From positions 17,714 to 81,713 of the forward strand of contig JANQKG010000047.1 in assembly GCA_028281235.1 (NCBI GenBank): a DNA stretch of 64,000 nt, given 5' to 3'. A program made the position numbers and the translations under genes. The notes under the pieces were generated by a model. It worked only from the letters and a program-made list of their open reading frames with translations. It searched no databases and had not been told where the DNA came from. Positions 1-8,180 of the stretch are shown here, in pieces (positions within the stretch are counted from its first letter, which is position 1; each line of letters begins with the position of its first letter). The DNA is from Afifellaceae bacterium (GTDB lineage Bacteria > Pseudomonadota > Alphaproteobacteria > Rhizobiales > Afifellaceae).

Positions 1-1
1 G

Positions 2-58
2 CAGGTCTCCGACGAGTTGGACGGCCTGGTCGTGACCGTGCCTGAGCGACAGGCCTGA
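2..58 (+). CDS. C-terminal end of an unidentified protein (truncated by window edge)
   Basis: An open frame from the window edge ends with TGA after 18 codons (ending ...TVPERQA). It converges on the acetyltransferase-like gene that follows, with only 7 bases between the stops, which is a normal arrangement for two real genes. The piece is too short to assign a family. Confidence 0.35.
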   Translation, partial: QVSDELDGLVVTVPERQA

Positions 59-65
59 CGTTGAA

Positions 66-1274
66 TTAGAGCCTTAACGCCAGCCGGGCGATGAAGGAGC
101 GCGTGCGCGGCGGGAGCGCGTAGAACGCATCGCGCATCGCCGGGCCAAGCCGCTTCAGCACCAGCGCCGCATAGAGCCGGCCGCCCAATGTGAGCGGCAG
201 CGCAAAATCGACGACCGCCACCTCGCCGGACTGCCATTCCCGCTTGTTGCGCGAGCGTGGCGCCAGCATGTCGTAGCGCGTCAGGCCGGCGGCGAAGCAC
301 CATTCCAGCACCTTCTCCGTCAGCACGTTGCCGGGGCCGAGCTTGGCAAGGTCCGGGTGATAGGCGCCGAGATAGAGGTGGTAGGTGTCGCGGTGACAGA
401 AGCCGACTTCCAGCGCGGCCGTGCGTCCATTATGCGTGAGCTTCGCCACGACCACGCGCAGCGGTGCGTCGGCGGCGCTCATCGTCTGCGCAAGGTCGAT
501 CAGGCATTGCGTCGTCTCCGGCCGCATGAAGGCCCGGCTGACACGGCCGGTACTCAGAAGCCAATCGCGCTTCAGGGCAAGCGCCTCCGTAAGCCATTCC
601 TCGGCATCTTGGGCATTTGCGGCGACGTGGAACGCCACGTCACCCTTCCTGGAAAGCGAGCGCACGCGCTTTTTCTGCTGTCGGACGACCCGCGGCTTGC
701 GTGTCGACCAGATGCCCTCCATGCCGCCGCTGAGATCGGCATAAGGTGCGCCTTCAGCCCAGGAGAGTGGGGTGGTGCCGTTGAGTGCCGTGCGCAGCGC
801 GCTGTCGGCGCGTACGCGCTCAAGCGAGACGACATCGGGGCGGATCGTATCGGCCAGCATGTCCAGGGCCGCCTTGAAGACCGTCGCGGGATCGTAGTCG
901 GGATCGACGAGGACGTCGTCATATTGCGCAATCGGAACCCCGGCACCCGACGCAACGCGGAACAAACCGCGTCGCTCAACGAAAAGCGGCCAGATGAGTA
1001 CTGACCGTTCGTCGTGCCGCACGACGAGGGTCGCCAGCGACCCGGATCGGCCGCGGGCAAAGCGACGTGCCCATGCCGTCAGCAGTGCAGGTGTCTGGAA
1101 GAGGACTGTCCCGTTTTGCAGACTTGCCAGGCGCTGCCAGTCCGCATGCAGCTCGGCATAGCCTTCAGTGCCGAAGAGCACATCCGCAACGAGCGCGTCT
1201 TGGAATGAGGTGCGCTTCGTTGCCGTTGTGACAACGCTTTGCTGGGCGATGCCCGGTAGGGCTAGCTCGCTCAT
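66..1274 (-). CDS. CelD/BcsL-type GNAT acetyltransferase-like protein
   Basis: A protein of about 402 residues resembling the acetyltransferases annotated as CelD/BcsL (GNAT-like fold, Acetyltransf_6). The C-terminal half carries the conserved stretch around HLYLGAYHPDLAKLGPGNVL and later YDMLAPRSRNKREW, typical of the family, which probably acylates a sugar or amine during envelope or polysaccharide synthesis. The ATG at 1274 has a GGCGGAG ribosome-binding site about 8 bases upstream and is preferred to a start 9 codons further out. It is a single gene, not evidently co-transcribed with its neighbour. The substrate is unknown. Confidence 0.7.
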   Translation of the reverse strand: MSELALPGIAQQSVVTTATKRTSFQDALVADVLFGTEGYAELHADWQRLASLQNGTVLFQTPALLTAWARRFARGRSGSLATLVVRHDERSVLIWPLFVERRGLFRVASGAGVPIAQYDDVLVDPDYDPATVFKAALDMLADTIRPDVVSLERVRADSALRTALNGTTPLSWAEGAPYADLSGGMEGIWSTRKPRVVRQQKKRVRSLSRKGDVAFHVAANAQDAEEWLTEALALKRDWLLSTGRVSRAFMRPETTQCLIDLAQTMSAADAPLRVVVAKLTHNGRTAALEVGFCHRDTYHLYLGAYHPDLAKLGPGNVLTEKVLEWCFAAGLTRYDMLAPRSRNKREWQSGEVAVVDFALPLTLGGRLYAALVLKRLGPAMRDAFYALPPRTRSFIARLALRL

Positions 1275-1405
1275 AAATGGCTCCGCCGGTGGTGCGGTCA
1301 AAGCCTTATCAGCGAGCGGTTTCCGACGGCTAAAGCGCCTCTGTTTAACCTTTCTACATGGTTACTGGATTGTGAAGTCGGCGCTATCGGCCGATCACGC
1401 GCCGT

Positions 1406-3469
1406 TCAGGCTGAAGCTCTTCGCGCGGCTCGTCCGCGCCGCCGCCGGCCATCGCCGGTCGCTCTGGAGCCGGTCGATTCCTGTGGCACGGGAAGCGTGA
1501 CCTCTGCCGCCAGATTGGGAAACAACTCCGTCTTGTTGGGAAACGCCATGGCGTTGACGAAGTGCTCCTGGAAGCGCGGCTCAAGCGCCGTCTCGATCTT
1601 CTCAATCCGCCGCACCAGGTCCTCGATCTCGTGGCGGTAGCCTTTGTTGAGCAAGGCCATGCGAGCGCCCGTGCCGGCGGCATTTCCAACGCCGGCTATC
1701 TTGTCCAGCGGACAATCCGGGACAAGCCCGATGACCATGGCGTATTTCGGATCGATGTAATTGCCGAACGCGCCGGCAAGCCTGATCCGGTCGACATGAT
1801 CGATGCCGAGCCTGTCCATCAAAAGCCGCGTGCCCGCATAGAGCGCGGCCTTGGCAAGCTGGATGGCGCGCACATCAGTCTGCAGGATGAGGATGTCCTG
1901 CGCGTGTCTGGCGTCGTCGCCGCGCCACAGCACGTAGGAGAAGGTTCGGCCGGTGGCCACGATCCGATCGCTCTTCGCGGCAAATGCGCCGTCAATGACA
2001 CCGTCGGCGTTGATGATGCCGGCCAAGAACATCTCGCCGATGACTTCGATGATCCCGGAGCCACAGATACCGGTGACGCCGACGCCCTCGGTGTTCTCCG
2101 CGAACGACGGATCGTCCGACCATTCATCGCAGCCGATGACCTTGATACGCGGTTCCAAGGTCTCGCGGTCAATGCGCACGCGCTCGATCGCACCGGGCGC
2201 TGCACGCTGTCCGCCGGAAATCTCAGCGCCTTCAAAGGCCGGCCCGGTCGGCGAGGAGGCGGCGACCAGCCGGTCCTTGTTGCCGAGCACGATTTCCGCA
2301 TTGGTGCCGACATCGACAAGGAGGGTAATGTCGTCGCCGCGATGCGGTCCCTCCGAAAGCGTTGCCCCGGCGGAATCGGCGCCCACGTGCCCGGCGATGC
2401 AGGGGAGCGTGTAGACCCGCGCGCCCGCGTTCACCGGCAGATCGAGATCGCTGGCGCGCAGATGGAGCGCGTCGGAGATCGTCAGCGCAAACGGCGCGCC
2501 GCCAAGCTCCGTCGGATCGATGCCGAGAAAGAGGTGATGCATGATGGGATTGCCGACGAACACGCAATCCACGATGTCGTCCGCCGCGATCCCGGCCTCC
2601 GCGCAGACCTTGCCGATCAAGACGCCGATGGCGTCGCGCACGGCGTCCGTCATCGCTTCGCGTCCCTGCGGGTTCATCATCACATAGGAGACGCGGCTCA
2701 TCAGGTCTTCGCCGAAGCGAATTTGCGGATTCGGCGCGCCCGCGGAGGCGAGTGTGCGTCCCGAAAGCAATGAGGAGAGATGGCAGGCAATCGTCGTGGA
2801 GCCGATATCGACGGCAATGCCGCAGGCGAAATTGTGCAGGCCCGGCCACAGCGCAATCACCTCCGCGCCGCTCGGGCCGACATTGACGGCGGCAGTCACC
2901 TTCCACGCACCCTCCCGCAGCACGCCTTGCAGCTTTGGCAGAAGCGCAAAGTCGATGCGCGGCGCGTCGAAGTGCCATTGATCGGCAAGCGCCTTTAAGA
3001 GCCGGTCGGCGTCGCCGAGCGGCTTCTCCATGTCGGGCTCCTCGACCTCCACGTAGCAAAGCTGCGTCGCAGGATCGCGCTCAATGGCGCGGGTCTCCGC
3101 GCGCTTCCTGACGATCTGCCGATTGATCTGCACATCCTGCGGCACGTCCACGACCAGATCACCCTGGATCAGGGCGGAGCAGGAGAGGCGGCGCTGCTCG
3201 GCGAGCTCCCCGCGCTTGGCAACGTAGCGTGCCTCGGTCTCGGAGAACGCAGAGAGGTGATCGTGCGACGAGGTGATGGCGTGCTTGGCGAACTGGCCCT
3301 CCGCCACCTGGATCTGGCAGCGCCCGCAAATGCCGCGCCCACCGCAAACGGATTCAATATAGACGCCGAGCGACCGCGCCGCATCGAGCACCGGCGTGCC
3401 GAGCGCGAACCGTCCCCGCCGCCCGGACGGCATGAACAGAACCAGGGCGTCTTTTGTCGGAGCGGTCAT
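1406..3469 (-). CDS. Corrinoid activation protein: [2Fe-2S] ferredoxin plus ASKHA domain (RACE/DUF4445 family)
   Basis: 687 residues. The N-terminus is a plant-type [2Fe-2S] ferredoxin domain with Cys42, Cys48, Cys51 and Cys97 (VCGGRGICGRC ... LSC). A linker follows, then the large C-terminal ATP-binding ASKHA domain, with phosphate-binding DIGSTT at 221-226 and LLVDVGTN near 383-390. This is the architecture of reductive activators of corrinoid enzymes, which return inactive Co(II) to Co(I) with ATP, so it should service the corrinoid protein at 8476-9180. The last 20 or so residues are an Arg-rich tail (GRRRRGRAARRASA) like those on four other proteins here. Its start overlaps the stop of the upstream DUF559 gene by 4 bases (ATGA). 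Confidence 0.92.
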   Translation of the reverse strand: MTAPTKDALVLFMPSGRRGRFALGTPVLDAARSLGVYIESVCGGRGICGRCQIQVAEGQFAKHAITSSHDHLSAFSETEARYVAKRGELAEQRRLSCSALIQGDLVVDVPQDVQINRQIVRKRAETRAIERDPATQLCYVEVEEPDMEKPLGDADRLLKALADQWHFDAPRIDFALLPKLQGVLREGAWKVTAAVNVGPSGAEVIALWPGLHNFACGIAVDIGSTTIACHLSSLLSGRTLASAGAPNPQIRFGEDLMSRVSYVMMNPQGREAMTDAVRDAIGVLIGKVCAEAGIAADDIVDCVFVGNPIMHHLFLGIDPTELGGAPFALTISDALHLRASDLDLPVNAGARVYTLPCIAGHVGADSAGATLSEGPHRGDDITLLVDVGTNAEIVLGNKDRLVAASSPTGPAFEGAEISGGQRAAPGAIERVRIDRETLEPRIKVIGCDEWSDDPSFAENTEGVGVTGICGSGIIEVIGEMFLAGIINADGVIDGAFAAKSDRIVATGRTFSYVLWRGDDARHAQDILILQTDVRAIQLAKAALYAGTRLLMDRLGIDHVDRIRLAGAFGNYIDPKYAMVIGLVPDCPLDKIAGVGNAAGTGARMALLNKGYRHEIEDLVRRIEKIETALEPRFQEHFVNAMAFPNKTELFPNLAAEVTLPVPQESTGSRATGDGRRRRGRAARRASA

Positions 3470-3918
3470 GGGCGATTACTTCGCTTCAACCTCTGCTGAG
3501 AGGCACCGCGCGATTCCCCTCCCCCTTGTGGGGAGGGGTTAGGGGAGGGGCGCTTCAGGTAACCACGCACTGCCTCGTCAATCGGCCCGAACGCCCTTTC
3601 AGAATTCGCGACAGCATCTGCATCATTGACGCGGATGACCGTGAAGCCTTGCGACTTCAGAAACCGGTCCCGCTCCGCGTCCTGCTCCATTCGTCCAGGA
3701 AGACGATGCGAGGCGCCGTCCACTTCCACAACGATGCGGGCAGAGAGCCAAGCGAAGTCGACGACATATGGTCCGATCGGCACTTCACGACGGAAGCGGG
3801 CGCCAAAGGGCCGGAGCGCGCGGAGGTACTCCTGCATGGCCTTCTCGCCGAGCGTCCGCGACTTGCGGAGCTTGCGGGCGCGGCTGCGAGTTCTCTTTTC
3901 AATATTGGAGTGCGGCAT
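3466..3918 (-). CDS. DUF559 family Vsr-like endonuclease domain protein
   Basis: 150 residues from the ATG at 3918. The fold is that of DUF559 proteins, related to very-short-patch-repair endonucleases: YVVDFAWL supplies Asp54 and VVEVDGASH supplies Glu65 and Asp67, a PD-(D/E)xK-like site; GFTVIRVNDADA is the usual C-terminal strand. The last 30 residues (PSPNPSPQGGGES) are encoded by a GC-rich palindromic repeat, and a near-identical inverted copy of it lies 11 bases upstream of the start. The gene splits the one-carbon operon between the folate methyltransferase and the corrinoid activator, so it looks like a small inserted cassette. An upstream in-frame ATG at 4125 exists but would read through the repeat and over the neighbouring gene. 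Confidence 0.85.
   Translation of the reverse strand: MPHSNIEKRTRSRARKLRKSRTLGEKAMQEYLRALRPFGARFRREVPIGPYVVDFAWLSARIVVEVDGASHRLPGRMEQDAERDRFLKSQGFTVIRVNDADAVANSERAFGPIDEAVRGYLKRPSPNPSPQGGGESRGASQQRLKRSNRP
3516..3550 (+). repeat. GC-rich repeat, left boundary of DUF559 cassette
   Basis: A 35-bp sequence starting CCCCTCCCCCTTGTGGGG. It is the inverted counterpart of the copy at 3929-3963, identical at 33 of 35 positions by eye. It lies inside the 3' end of the DUF559 gene and encodes its C-terminus. Confidence 0.85.
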
Positions 3919-3928
3919 CTGATGGTTA

Positions 3929-3963
3929 CCCCTCCCCCAGCCCCTCCCCACAAGGGGGAGGGG
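3929..3963 (-). repeat. GC-rich repeat, right boundary of DUF559 cassette
   Basis: A 35-bp sequence ending CACAAGGGGGAGGGG; its reverse complement matches 3516-3550 except at two positions. It sits between the stop of the folate methyltransferase gene and the start of the DUF559 gene. Confidence 0.85.
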
Positions 3964-3968
3964 AGCTT

Positions 3969-4946
3969 TCATCCGTCGAGCCGGGCGCGACGCGCTTCGC
4001 GGCCGCCACGGCGGCGGCCGGCTTGCGCCGGGGACGCATCGCCGCCCGCATTGCCGGCAGGTGCGGCAGTGGAAGCTGCGCTCGCTGGCGCGTGGTCGCG
4101 GTACGTCTGAATCCAGTTCATGCAATCCGGGTCCGTCCCCATCAGCACGTCAGCCGCGTGCACCGCTTCGATCTCCTGCGGGCGGAGCGGGTTCATGATC
4201 GCCGAGGTCATGCCGCAGGCGATCGCCATGGGCAGGAACGAGGCATTGATGCCGTGGCGGTGCGGCAGGCCGAAGGAGATGTTCGACGCACCGCAGCTCG
4301 TGTTGACCTTCAGCTCGTCACGCAGCCGGCGCACCAGCGCGAAGACCTGCTGGCCGGCCGTGCCCATGGCGCCGATCGGCATGACCAGCGGATCGACTAC
4401 GACATCCTCCGCCTTGATGCCGTGATCCATGGCGCGCTCCACGATCTTCTTGGCGACGGCGAAGCGCACGTCCGGGTCTTCGGAAATGCCGGATTCATCG
4501 TTGGAGATGGCGATGACCGGCACATCGTATTTCTTGATCAAGGGCAGGATTGTCTCGAGGCGGTCTTCCTCGCCGGTGACGGAATTGACGAGCGGTCGCC
4601 CGACGGCGACTTCAAGCCCGGCTTTCAGCGCCTCCGGCACGGAGGAATCGATGCAGATCGGGCAGTCGACGACGCTCTGCACGACCTTGACCGTCTCCAC
4701 CAGAAGCGGCGGCTCCGTCGTGTTGGGATCGACCGCGGTCACGCCGGCATTGACGTCAAGCACCAAGGCCCCCGCCGCCACCTGATTGACGGCGTCGGCC
4801 TTCACGGTCTCGAAATTGCCCTCAACCATCTCCGCCGCGAGCTTCTTGCGGCCGGTCGGATTGATCCGCTCACCGATCACGCAGAAACGCTGATCGAAGC
4901 CGATCACGACTTCCTGTTTGGCCGAGGCCAACACTGTTCGGGTCAT
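3969..4946 (-). CDS. Methyltetrahydrofolate:corrinoid methyltransferase (pterin-binding, DHPS-like barrel)
   Basis: 325 residues, a pterin-binding TIM barrel of the AcsE/MtvA/MetH-folate-domain type, often mis-annotated as dihydropteroate synthase. Visible motifs: IGERINPTGR near the N-terminus, ALVLDVNAG, ICIDSS, LVNSVTGE, and NTSCGASNISFGLP in the C-terminal half. It should move the methyl group from the methylated corrinoid protein to tetrahydrofolate, giving 5-methyl-THF for MetF. After the barrel (about residue 285) comes an Ala/Gly-rich linker and an Arg-rich tail (GRRRGGREARRAR) shared with other proteins of the pathway. The gene is downstream of metF on the same strand, with a 54-base gap. 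Confidence 0.92.
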   Translation of the reverse strand: MTRTVLASAKQEVVIGFDQRFCVIGERINPTGRKKLAAEMVEGNFETVKADAVNQVAAGALVLDVNAGVTAVDPNTTEPPLLVETVKVVQSVVDCPICIDSSVPEALKAGLEVAVGRPLVNSVTGEEDRLETILPLIKKYDVPVIAISNDESGISEDPDVRFAVAKKIVERAMDHGIKAEDVVVDPLVMPIGAMGTAGQQVFALVRRLRDELKVNTSCGASNISFGLPHRHGINASFLPMAIACGMTSAIMNPLRPQEIEAVHAADVLMGTDPDCMNWIQTYRDHAPASAASTAAPAGNAGGDASPAQAGRRRGGREARRARLDG

Positions 4947-5000
4947 AAGCCTGCCTTATTGAACATATAAAGGGTTCTTCATATCGTTATGTGATGACCA

Positions 5001-6134
5001 TCAAGATACGGGCGTTCCCGGCTCCTTGGGCGAGTCGGCCTCCAGGGCCTGCGCAACCGCTTCCGCGGCCGCGGCAGTCGGCGTGACGGCCTCCTCCGAC
5101 AGAACGGCCTGCAACCGCTCCGCGACCATCGCGTCGCCCGGCGTCGCCAGGCGCTGCCACGGCCGGCGGCCCTTCAAAACGCCGGTCTCATGCACGATCT
5201 CCGCCACGAGCTCCTCCTGCCGGTAGGCCATCACATGCACGCCGGCCACGCCGGCGATCTCGCGGCATTGCTGGATGATCTCCACGCAGATGTTCTTGCC
5301 TTCGCGCCTCTGGTTTTCCGCTCCCTCAAGGCGGGCGATCACCGCATCGGGAATGTGGATGCCGGGCACGTTGGTGCGGATCCACCGCGCCGCGCGCGCG
5401 GAGGCGAGGGGGCCGACGCCGACCAGGATGAAGCATCTTTCGTGCAAGCCCAGGTCGCGCACGCGGCGCATGTAATCCTCAAACATCGGCACGTCGAAGC
5501 AATATTGTGTCTGCACGAACTGCGCGCCGGCTTCGATCTTCTTGGCGAGCCGCAGCGGGCGAAAATCGAAAGGCGGCGAGAACGGATTGGCGGCCGCGCC
5601 GATGAAGACATGCGGCGGCGAGGTGATCTTGCGGCCGGAAAGGAAGCGCTGCTCTTCGCGCATGATGCGCACCGTCTCAAGCAGCGACATGGAATCGAGA
5701 TCGAAGACCGGCACCGCGCCCGGCTGGTCGCCGGCCTGCACGCCATCGCCTGTGAGACACAGGACGTTCGCCACGCCCATCGCCGCCGCACCCAGCACAT
5801 CGCCCTGGATGGCGATGCGGTTGCGGTCGCGGCAGGCGACCTGCATCACCACCGCGTAGCCCATGCGGGTCAGGAGCGCGCAGATGCCGACCGACGACAT
5901 GTGGCAGTTGGCGCCTGACGCATCGACGGCGTTGATGGCGTCGACCCAGCCATCGAACACGGCGGCGCGGTCATAGACGTCCTGCGGGTCGGCGGAGTCA
6001 GGCGGGTTCAGTTCGGCGGTGACGGCGAATTCGCCGCGCCTCAAGACGCGCTCCAGCCGCCCGCGCGAGGTGTGGCCGGCCCGCGGCTCCAGCGGCAGAT
6101 GCGCGCCCTCCGGATTGACGTCGAGGTCGGTCAT
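5001..6134 (-). CDS. metF: Methylenetetrahydrofolate reductase
   Basis: 377 residues, an FAD-dependent MTHFR barrel. FAVTAELNPPDSADP near the N-terminus, VLCLTGDG, and QFVQTQYCFD are characteristic. In this setting it likely runs in the oxidative direction, converting methyl-THF from quaternary-amine demethylation to methylene-THF, although the sequence does not decide direction. It shares a 4-base ATGA overlap with the upstream metV-like gene, so the two are translationally coupled, as expected for a MetF/MetV complex. Confidence 0.93.
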   Translation of the reverse strand: MTDLDVNPEGAHLPLEPRAGHTSRGRLERVLRRGEFAVTAELNPPDSADPQDVYDRAAVFDGWVDAINAVDASGANCHMSSVGICALLTRMGYAVVMQVACRDRNRIAIQGDVLGAAAMGVANVLCLTGDGVQAGDQPGAVPVFDLDSMSLLETVRIMREEQRFLSGRKITSPPHVFIGAAANPFSPPFDFRPLRLAKKIEAGAQFVQTQYCFDVPMFEDYMRRVRDLGLHERCFILVGVGPLASARAARWIRTNVPGIHIPDAVIARLEGAENQRREGKNICVEIIQQCREIAGVAGVHVMAYRQEELVAEIVHETGVLKGRRPWQRLATPGDAMVAERLQAVLSEEAVTPTAAAAEAVAQALEADSPKEPGTPVS

Positions 6135-6712
6135 TCGGAGCGCGGCTCAGTTCGCCCGGCCGCCGTTTCTGCGGTGACGCGCAGCCAGGCTGAGGTTTCG
6201 CGCAGCGAATGGTCGACTGGTTTCTGCACAGCGAGAATGGCCTCGCCGCCCTTCATCGCACGGCTGCCCTTCCACGCCTCCACCCACACGCACGGCATGT
6301 CCGGCTCCACCTCGCAGGTGCCGTCGGCGCGCACCCCGCCGCACGGTCCGTTGCGCAGCCGCTTTGGACAATTCATCGGGCACGACATGCCCGTCGACGA
6401 CAGGATGCAATGGCCGCACATGCGGCAATCGAACAAAAAGCCTTTGACGCGCCGCTCCACAAACTTCACTGGCGCTTCTGCGCGCTCGTAGCCGACGAAG
6501 CTCCAGAACGGATGCAGCTTCAGGAAAAGGTCGGCGAAGGCTTCGTAGAGCGCCTCGAAGAAGCGCGCATTGCGGACCGACCAAAGCCTGATCGTATAGG
6601 GCTTCTTCAGCCGCCGGGTGACGGAAACGTGCTGCGGCTGGTAATCGCTGGTGCGCTTAGCGCGCCTGCCAGCCGCCGTTATCGACCAATTCCCGAAGCC
6701 GATCCCTGCCAT
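6131..6712 (-). CDS. metV: MetV-like zinc/iron-sulfur subunit (MTHFR C-terminal domain family)
   Basis: 193 residues of the MTHFR_C (PF12225) family. The Cys-rich core contains CRMCGHC, MSCPMNCPKRLRNGPCGG, GTCEV and PCVW, which is the MetV signature. In MetVF-type reductases this subunit partners MetF. No ATG, GTG or TTG is available after the ATG at 6712 before the conserved region begins, so the gene must overlap the 3' end of the preceding 'virulence factor' gene by 56 bases. It is followed by metF with an ATGA overlap. Confidence 0.88.
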   Translation of the reverse strand: MAGIGFGNWSITAAGRRAKRTSDYQPQHVSVTRRLKKPYTIRLWSVRNARFFEALYEAFADLFLKLHPFWSFVGYERAEAPVKFVERRVKGFLFDCRMCGHCILSSTGMSCPMNCPKRLRNGPCGGVRADGTCEVEPDMPCVWVEAWKGSRAMKGGEAILAVQKPVDHSLRETSAWLRVTAETAAGRTEPRSE

Positions 6713-6959
6713 AGTCGTTCTCCAGGCGGCTCAGCGCTTGCTCCGCTTCCGCCTCAAGGTCATCGCCGCATGGTTCGGGCGCGCCGCGACGCCATTCGGC
6801 AAGGTAGGCGTCCGTGTCGCTTGCCCCGACACGCATGGCGCAGGCATCGATCGCCTGCACGAAGCGCTCCGGCAGCTCGCGTTTGGCTGCTTTGCGCCCG
6901 GCTTTGACGATCACCTGGGCGGGGATGTCCCGCCAATAGACCACGATGCGCTCAGCCAT
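6657..6959 (-). CDS. 'Virulence factor' family small protein (PF13769) of MttB clusters
   Basis: 100 residues beginning MAERIVVYWRDIPAQVIVK, the hallmark of the small family named 'virulence factor' in databases. The name is historical. In alphaproteobacteria I associate this family with DUF1638 proteins and corrinoid methyltransferases, so a structural or accessory role in methyl transfer is more likely than virulence (inference). No signal peptide, no Cys cluster. The 3' end overlaps the metV-like gene by 56 bases in another frame. Confidence 0.8.
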   Translation of the reverse strand: MAERIVVYWRDIPAQVIVKAGRKAAKRELPERFVQAIDACAMRVGASDTDAYLAEWRRGAPEPCGDDLEAEAEQALSRLENDYGRDRLRELVDNGGWQAR

Positions 6960-7065
6960 GTCCTACCTTTACCTATCCAGCATATGTCAGTGCCGCGCCT
7001 CGGCGGAGTGCCCGGCGGCGACCTGAGGCAATCTGGTTTGCGACGTGGCTTTCTCAGCCGATTCC

Positions 7066-7779
7066 CTACTCGGCGGGGACGGTGCGCGTTGTCGCAATGG
7101 GTTCGGCCGGTGCCGTTTCCGTCACGAACGCCGTCAGATCGCCATAGCCGGTGACACGCTTCTCATAGGCAAGACCGAGCCGCTTGGCCGCATCGCGGGC
7201 CTTGGCGTCGAGGTCGGAATCCTCGCTCTGCGCCAGATACACAAGCCGCCGGTAGTTGCCGAAATAGGCGTCGCGCAGCTCAGGGTGCCTGTCGAGACCG
7301 AGCGGTTCGATGACGAAGCTGTCGAACTGACGGGCGATGAAGTCGGTCAGGTAGAACGCGTCCATGTCAGCATCGCCGCGCGCCAGAAACGCCTCCGTGC
7401 CGGAATAGAAGGCATAGCAATGCGGGCCGGCGATACGTTCCACGCCTTCCTCCGCGCACACCTTGTCGAGTTGCCCATGCGTTCCGCATTCGGCATAGCC
7501 GACGAGGATGCGTTGATAGCGTTCACGGTTCTCACGGATGAGGGCGCGCACGGCCGGCGCGATCTTTTCCGGCCGATTGTGCCAGATCGCCGGCAGACAG
7601 GTCAGCGCTATGTGGCTGAGCGCGTTCGCTTCAATGATCGCGTTGATCTCCCGCGCCAGCGCCCCACACGCGATGATGAGGACTTTGCCCGGCGTTGCCG
7701 CATGCGAACCCTCCCCCCGTGAGGGGGAGGGTGGTCGGCGAAGCCGACCGGGGGCAGCTCGTGTCGCTGTCCAATCCAT
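7066..7779 (-). CDS. DUF1638 domain protein
   Basis: About 237 residues from the ATG at 7779. Conserved DUF1638 features: VLIIACGALAREI near the start, ILVGYAECGTHGQLD in the middle, and GPHCYAFYSG with conserved Cys residues. The family is habitually found beside MttB-type methyltransferases and their corrinoid proteins; its biochemical role is unknown to me. The first 30 residues are encoded partly by a GC-rich palindromic repeat (7709-7757), so the true N-terminus is uncertain. A TTG 12 codons upstream is the alternative. Confidence 0.8.
   Translation of the reverse strand: MDWTATRAAPGRLRRPPSPSRGEGSHAATPGKVLIIACGALAREINAIIEANALSHIALTCLPAIWHNRPEKIAPAVRALIRENRERYQRILVGYAECGTHGQLDKVCAEEGVERIAGPHCYAFYSGTEAFLARGDADMDAFYLTDFIARQFDSFVIEPLGLDRHPELRDAYFGNYRRLVYLAQSEDSDLDAKARDAAKRLGLAYEKRVTGYGDLTAFVTETAPAEPIATTRTVPAE
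7709..7757. repeat. GC-rich palindromic repeat (CCCTCCCC family)
   Basis: Two adjacent hairpins: ACCCTCCCCC-CGTGA-GGGGGAGGGT followed by GGTCGGC-GAA-GCCGACC. It belongs to the same family of short palindromes that flanks the DUF559 cassette. Here it falls within the 5' end of the DUF1638 reading frame. Confidence 0.7.
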
Positions 7780-7880
7780 CCGCGCTATATCGCACCTCTT
7801 CGTAGCGCGGAACAATCGGTTCGCCGGTACACCCAGGACGCGGTGACCGCAGCGGCATGGCGCTTGATTGTGATACGAAT

Positions 7881-7890
7881 TGTATATACA
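7881..7890. promoter_or_regulatory. Possible BrnTA autoregulatory operator
   Basis: TGTATATACA is a perfect 10-base palindrome 17 bases upstream of the brnT start, in an AT-rich patch that also holds a TTGATT -35-like hexamer at 7864-7869. BrnTA modules are autoregulated by the complex binding its own promoter; the assignment of this site is inference. Confidence 0.4.
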
Positions 7891-7907
7891 TTATCGGCTG
7901 GCGACGC

Positions 7908-8180
7908 ATGATCTTTGAGTGGGATGAGCGCAAGCGAGAGGTGACGCTCTCGGAAAGGGCCCTCGTTTTTGTTGACGCGCCCCTGTTCTTTGATGGTCGC
8001 CCGGTGATTGTTCTGCCTTCGTCGCGCGCCGGCGAAGAACGTTGGAAAACGATCGCGGAGATCGAAGGCGCGTATTACGCGTTGGTTTGGATGTGGCGCG
8101 GCGAGGCGGTCCGGGTCATTTCGATGAGGCGAGCCCATGGCGACGAGGAAGACGCATATCGCGCGATATACGACGGATGA
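7908..8180 (+). CDS. brnT: BrnT family toxin (type II toxin-antitoxin)
   Basis: 90 residues from ATG 7908, starting MIFEWDERKREVTLSERAL, the typical BrnT opening. The C-terminus RVISMRRAHGDEEDAYRAIYD corresponds to the family's ISARRA...E...Y motif. BrnT is a RelE-fold ribonuclease that stops translation and is neutralised by BrnA. An in-frame ATG 17 codons upstream is not supported by homology. The toxin gene precedes the antitoxin and overlaps it by 44 bases, the usual BrnTA order. The pair lies on the opposite strand to the one-carbon genes on its left and right. Confidence 0.9.
   Translation: MIFEWDERKREVTLSERALVFVDAPLFFDGRPVIVLPSSRAGEERWKTIAEIEGAYYALVWMWRGEAVRVISMRRAHGDEEDAYRAIYDG

Noticed and set aside
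1562..2773. Long open frame on the plus strand opposite the corrinoid activator
   Set aside because: It is an antisense shadow of a well-recognised gene in high-GC DNA, with biased composition and no domain.
3969..4946. Dihydropteroate synthase (folate synthesis)
   Set aside because: The barrel is shared with DHPS, but the motifs and the corrinoid context fit a methyltetrahydrofolate methyltransferase, and no folate synthesis genes are adjacent.
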